This document shows positions 61,630 through 64,000 of a DNA stretch of 64,000 nt, in pieces (position 1 is the first letter of the stretch; each line of letters opens with the position of its first letter). Origin of the DNA: Apostichopus japonicus (Eukaryota > Echinodermata > Holothuroidea > Aspidochirotida > Stichopodidae); the NCBI RefSeq assembly GCF_037975245.1, contig NC_092567.1, forward strand, positions 8,990,714 through 9,054,713. The letters run 5' to 3'. A model generated the notes under the pieces. That model was not told the origin of the DNA. It was given only the letters and a program-made list of their open reading frames with translations, and did not search any database. The position numbers were made by a program, and so were the translations under genes.

Positions 61630-62220
61630 CGAGATCATACGGGCCCATGTGACTTTCCATAACAACTACCTGCTGCTACGACCTGGTATAGCGTTTTCCC
61701 AGCAGTACAATATGCACTGTTCCATATAGCAAATCGAAAAATTGCGTAACTCGAATAGCACACAGTACACAGTGTGCATATAGGTTACGCAACACTGAGA
61801 GGCAGATTAGAATCTCGGAAATCTGATACCTTCGCGGTAACGGTACCCATTTGCGTATGCTGTTTATAGCTAAGGATGAGAATGCCATATTAAAGAAATG
61901 AATATGTTGCCGCTGTGAGAAGAGGGCAGCATTTTTTTTATTTTTTAATCGGGGAATACGTTGAGACAAGATTTTTGATTTTAGCGATTTCCTAGCTGAG
62001 AGTGTGCCTTTAACTGTTTCGATTGACTGAATATCAACAATTAACAACCATTGACCAAGCAGTCAATAGAAGCTCCATTTCTCGTAGGCCCTACAAGAAA
62101 TTCAGTTGCTGACACTGTTCGAAAACACTTTTTTTTAAATTATGACAAAATTTTATGACACCTTTGACAAAATTTGGGGGGCCCGTGCCCCCCCAGGCCC
62201 CAATGGGCACGACGCCACTG

Positions 62221-64000
62221 ACGGAGACAATTATGTCAGTCTTTCGAATGCAACACAAAACTTACAGTAACGGGCAAAAAATACTTTATAGGGGCAAATA
62301 ACATGTTTACGGTAAAGTACATATTTGTCACGCATAAATTGAAACTTATTCAAATAGTGTTGAAAATTATCAAATTTATTTATACAGACTTTAAATGAAA
62401 TATCACAAAAAAAGACAGAAAAGGAAAATATAAGAAGAACTCCAAAAAAGTGTAAACAATATTTATAGTATTACAAATTATTAATTCCTTTGCTCTGTGA
62501 TAACTTCAAATTGCCAAACAATGAAGCTACCAATGACGTCATCCATCAAACACTACGTCATCAGTATATATGACCATTTTCTCATGGACGTCAATTGATT
62601 AAAATCACAATCAATAAAATATAACAATGTTAACTAATACACAATGATGTCAATTTGTTTTTAATCTGTATATCATATATCACGTACACTCGATAATTAG
62701 GAGAGCCTGTTTAACTTCTATTGTGCTTTATTTCCCTACCATATTTTTACATAATGGTAATGTCTTGAATCATTACTTATGACACTCTATTATAATTTGT
62801 CAATGTTCACACTAATTTCCATTTTCTAATTCGCTGCTTACCTGGAAATTTCAACAACTGTTCCAAATTTAATATATTTTCATAAAGAAATGATATCTTT
62901 CCTGGAAATTGTCTTAAATTATTTTAATAACGTTAGAATTTTAGTACTTAAGAAGTGGAAATTTCGAAATAACAGGTCCATCTTTTCACTTTTAATATCC
63001 AATTTGGATTTTTTTAAATCTCAAACTTTCACTACTATATTTAAAATTTTCGCCTATTTTCTCTAACTTTCGACTTTAAGATGGCAAGGTTTAAAAAAGT
63101 ATTTCGACTTATTATCTTAACATATTGGTTTTTTTATTTAATAATTCGGCTTATTCCTTATGATATCGCCTTAATACCTCACCAGTTGAACTATGTTATC
63201 GCAGAATATCAACGTATCTTGATTAGATTGGTGTTATGTAATAAGGGGGTAAAGAAAGGACCACATGGATAAACTGTTGACATTTCGACTTAGTATGTCG
63301 AAAAACTAACCGATAATGAAATATGTAAGAACAAGTTATACATTGATATAGTGGCTTAAAGTAATTAATCTACTTGATATAGGCCCAGATGGTATGGTTG
63401 TTCTTATGCATATCTCTGGTATGAAAATGAAACTTGTGAGCAACATATTTAATAGGGCGGGCACAAGGATTTACTGGGAGAGCAATTGCCCATTCAGTTA
63501 GTATGTTATTTACTTCGCTGGTGTCAGGTTCTGACCAAGTCATGTATATTACACATTATAGTATATACCTCGGTCTCACTAAGAGATGTGTATGTGTGAC
63601 CATAATCATATGTCCGCTACGAGTTATAATCTTGTCTAATGTATAAATTCCTGATGTAATTGTTGTGACATGTTACATTTGTTTTGCTTTGCTTTAACGG
63701 AGGATGGTAGCGCCCGATTGATACAATTTATATAGGCGTGGGATGCGGGTGGGGGGGGGGGTAGGTTTCATTATAAATAATTTGATCAATCTATTCCGCA
63801 AATTTTCTAGAGGATTTCAGAACGTAGTATAAGACCCTACAGGCCGTATCACAAACTACAATTGTTAAGAATAGATACAAGGAGAGTGAATTTAAATTGC
63901 TATTCATTTGGCATAGTGTTTCACATATACAAGACAGTACCAATGTACTTAATAAAACGTTTACATAGATTGTCACCGAGACAACGCTCAATGATTGCTG
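62221..64000. other. Intergenic, one dispersed repeat copy
   Basis: 62400-62600 is related to 40860-41050 (shared 'caatgacgtcatccatcaa'). A poly-G run lies near 63751. No gene is supported. Confidence 0.5.

Larger units (their letters stand above)
53157..62009. mobile_element. 8.85-kb TTAA-flanked inverted-repeat element with cargo
   Basis: The left end AAGCACACTCTCAGCTAGGA (53157) pairs with the right end, which reads inward AGGCACACTCTCAGCTAGGA (62009). Over 23 bases there is one difference. TTAA lies directly outside both (53153-53156 and 62010-62013), and similarity stops there. A TTAA duplication is typical of piggyBac-type elements, but the terminal bases are not the usual CC. No transposase frame is seen; the longest frame inside is about 129 codons. 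It contains a CpG-rich segment, three exon-like pieces and four smaller elements. Confidence 0.5.
52346..62220. mobile_element. hAT-like outer element, interrupted by an 8.85-kb insertion
   Basis: The left end CAGGGGCGTCGTGC (52346) and the right end read inward as CAGTGGCGTCGTGC (62220) agree at 13 of 14 positions. The flanks ACAGAGAC (52338-52345) and ACGGAGAC (62221-62228) agree at 7 of 8. The hairpin module sits at 52400-52440. Taking out 53157-62009 leaves an element of about 1 kb, a normal non-autonomous size, so the great length is probably secondary. Confidence 0.6.

Noticed and set aside
61676-62047. 123-codon frame on the - strand
   Set aside because: Crosses the right boundary of the TTAA element at 62009, so it joins unrelated sequences; chance frame.

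Overview
The window looks like intron-rich, AT-rich, repeat-dense animal DNA rather than anything microbial. It has no long open frames, no operon structure and no rRNA genes. Coding signal appears only as short phase-consistent exons with GT-AG borders, embedded in many transposon copies. The frequent TAGGCCTA-type octamers, AGGTCA-rich degenerate repeats and poly-G-bearing hAT-like elements suggest a marine invertebrate deuterostome, possibly a sea cucumber or other echinoderm. That placement is inference from style, not from a recognised gene.

One gene is supported, on the + strand. Its 3' part is four coding exon segments (8093-8169, 27253-27314, 33438-33473, 39176-39238), the last of which ends in TAA and runs on to 39240. 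A 491-base intron and a non-coding last exon from 39732 follow, with AATAAA at 40079-40084. All junctions are GT-AG and the reading frame is continuous through every junction. The product was not recognised and its 5' end lies outside or was not found. The introns (about 19.1, 6.1 and 5.7 kb) hold most of the repeats.

Region by region: 0.66-2.3 kb is a hAT-like element with a 5-bp target duplication. 3.8-6.0 kb holds microsatellites, a SINE piece and a repeat family carrying DR4 nuclear-receptor half-sites. 8.4-10.6 kb is a repeat whose second copy lies at 18.5-22.9 kb; the second copy is split by a 2.6-kb hAT-like insertion, and the first copy is the empty site. 13.1-18.4 kb contains (ACGT)n palindrome arrays and two palindromic minisatellites with a shared leader sequence. 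16.0-17.9 kb is a nested transposon pair. 27.5-32.4 kb contains diverged intronic duplications. 36.85-37.4 kb is a tandem duplication with a decayed open frame, followed by a tRNA-derived SINE. 43.18-44.32 kb is a 34-bp satellite of about 33 copies. 48.41-48.79 kb is a short hAT-like element with a perfect 8-bp duplication.

The most unusual region is 52.3-62.2 kb. Outer hAT-like ends (8-bp duplication, 7 of 8 matching) enclose an 8.85-kb interval bounded by 23-bp inverted repeats and TTAA on both sides. Inside are a CpG-rich start region, three exon-like segments of an unrecognised small gene with one in-frame stop, a polyadenylation-type tail, two MITE-like elements, a small hAT-like element and a foldback element with 9-bp duplications. 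Sixteen exact TGACGTCA and seven exact TCACGTGA palindromes were counted by eye in the window, far above chance.
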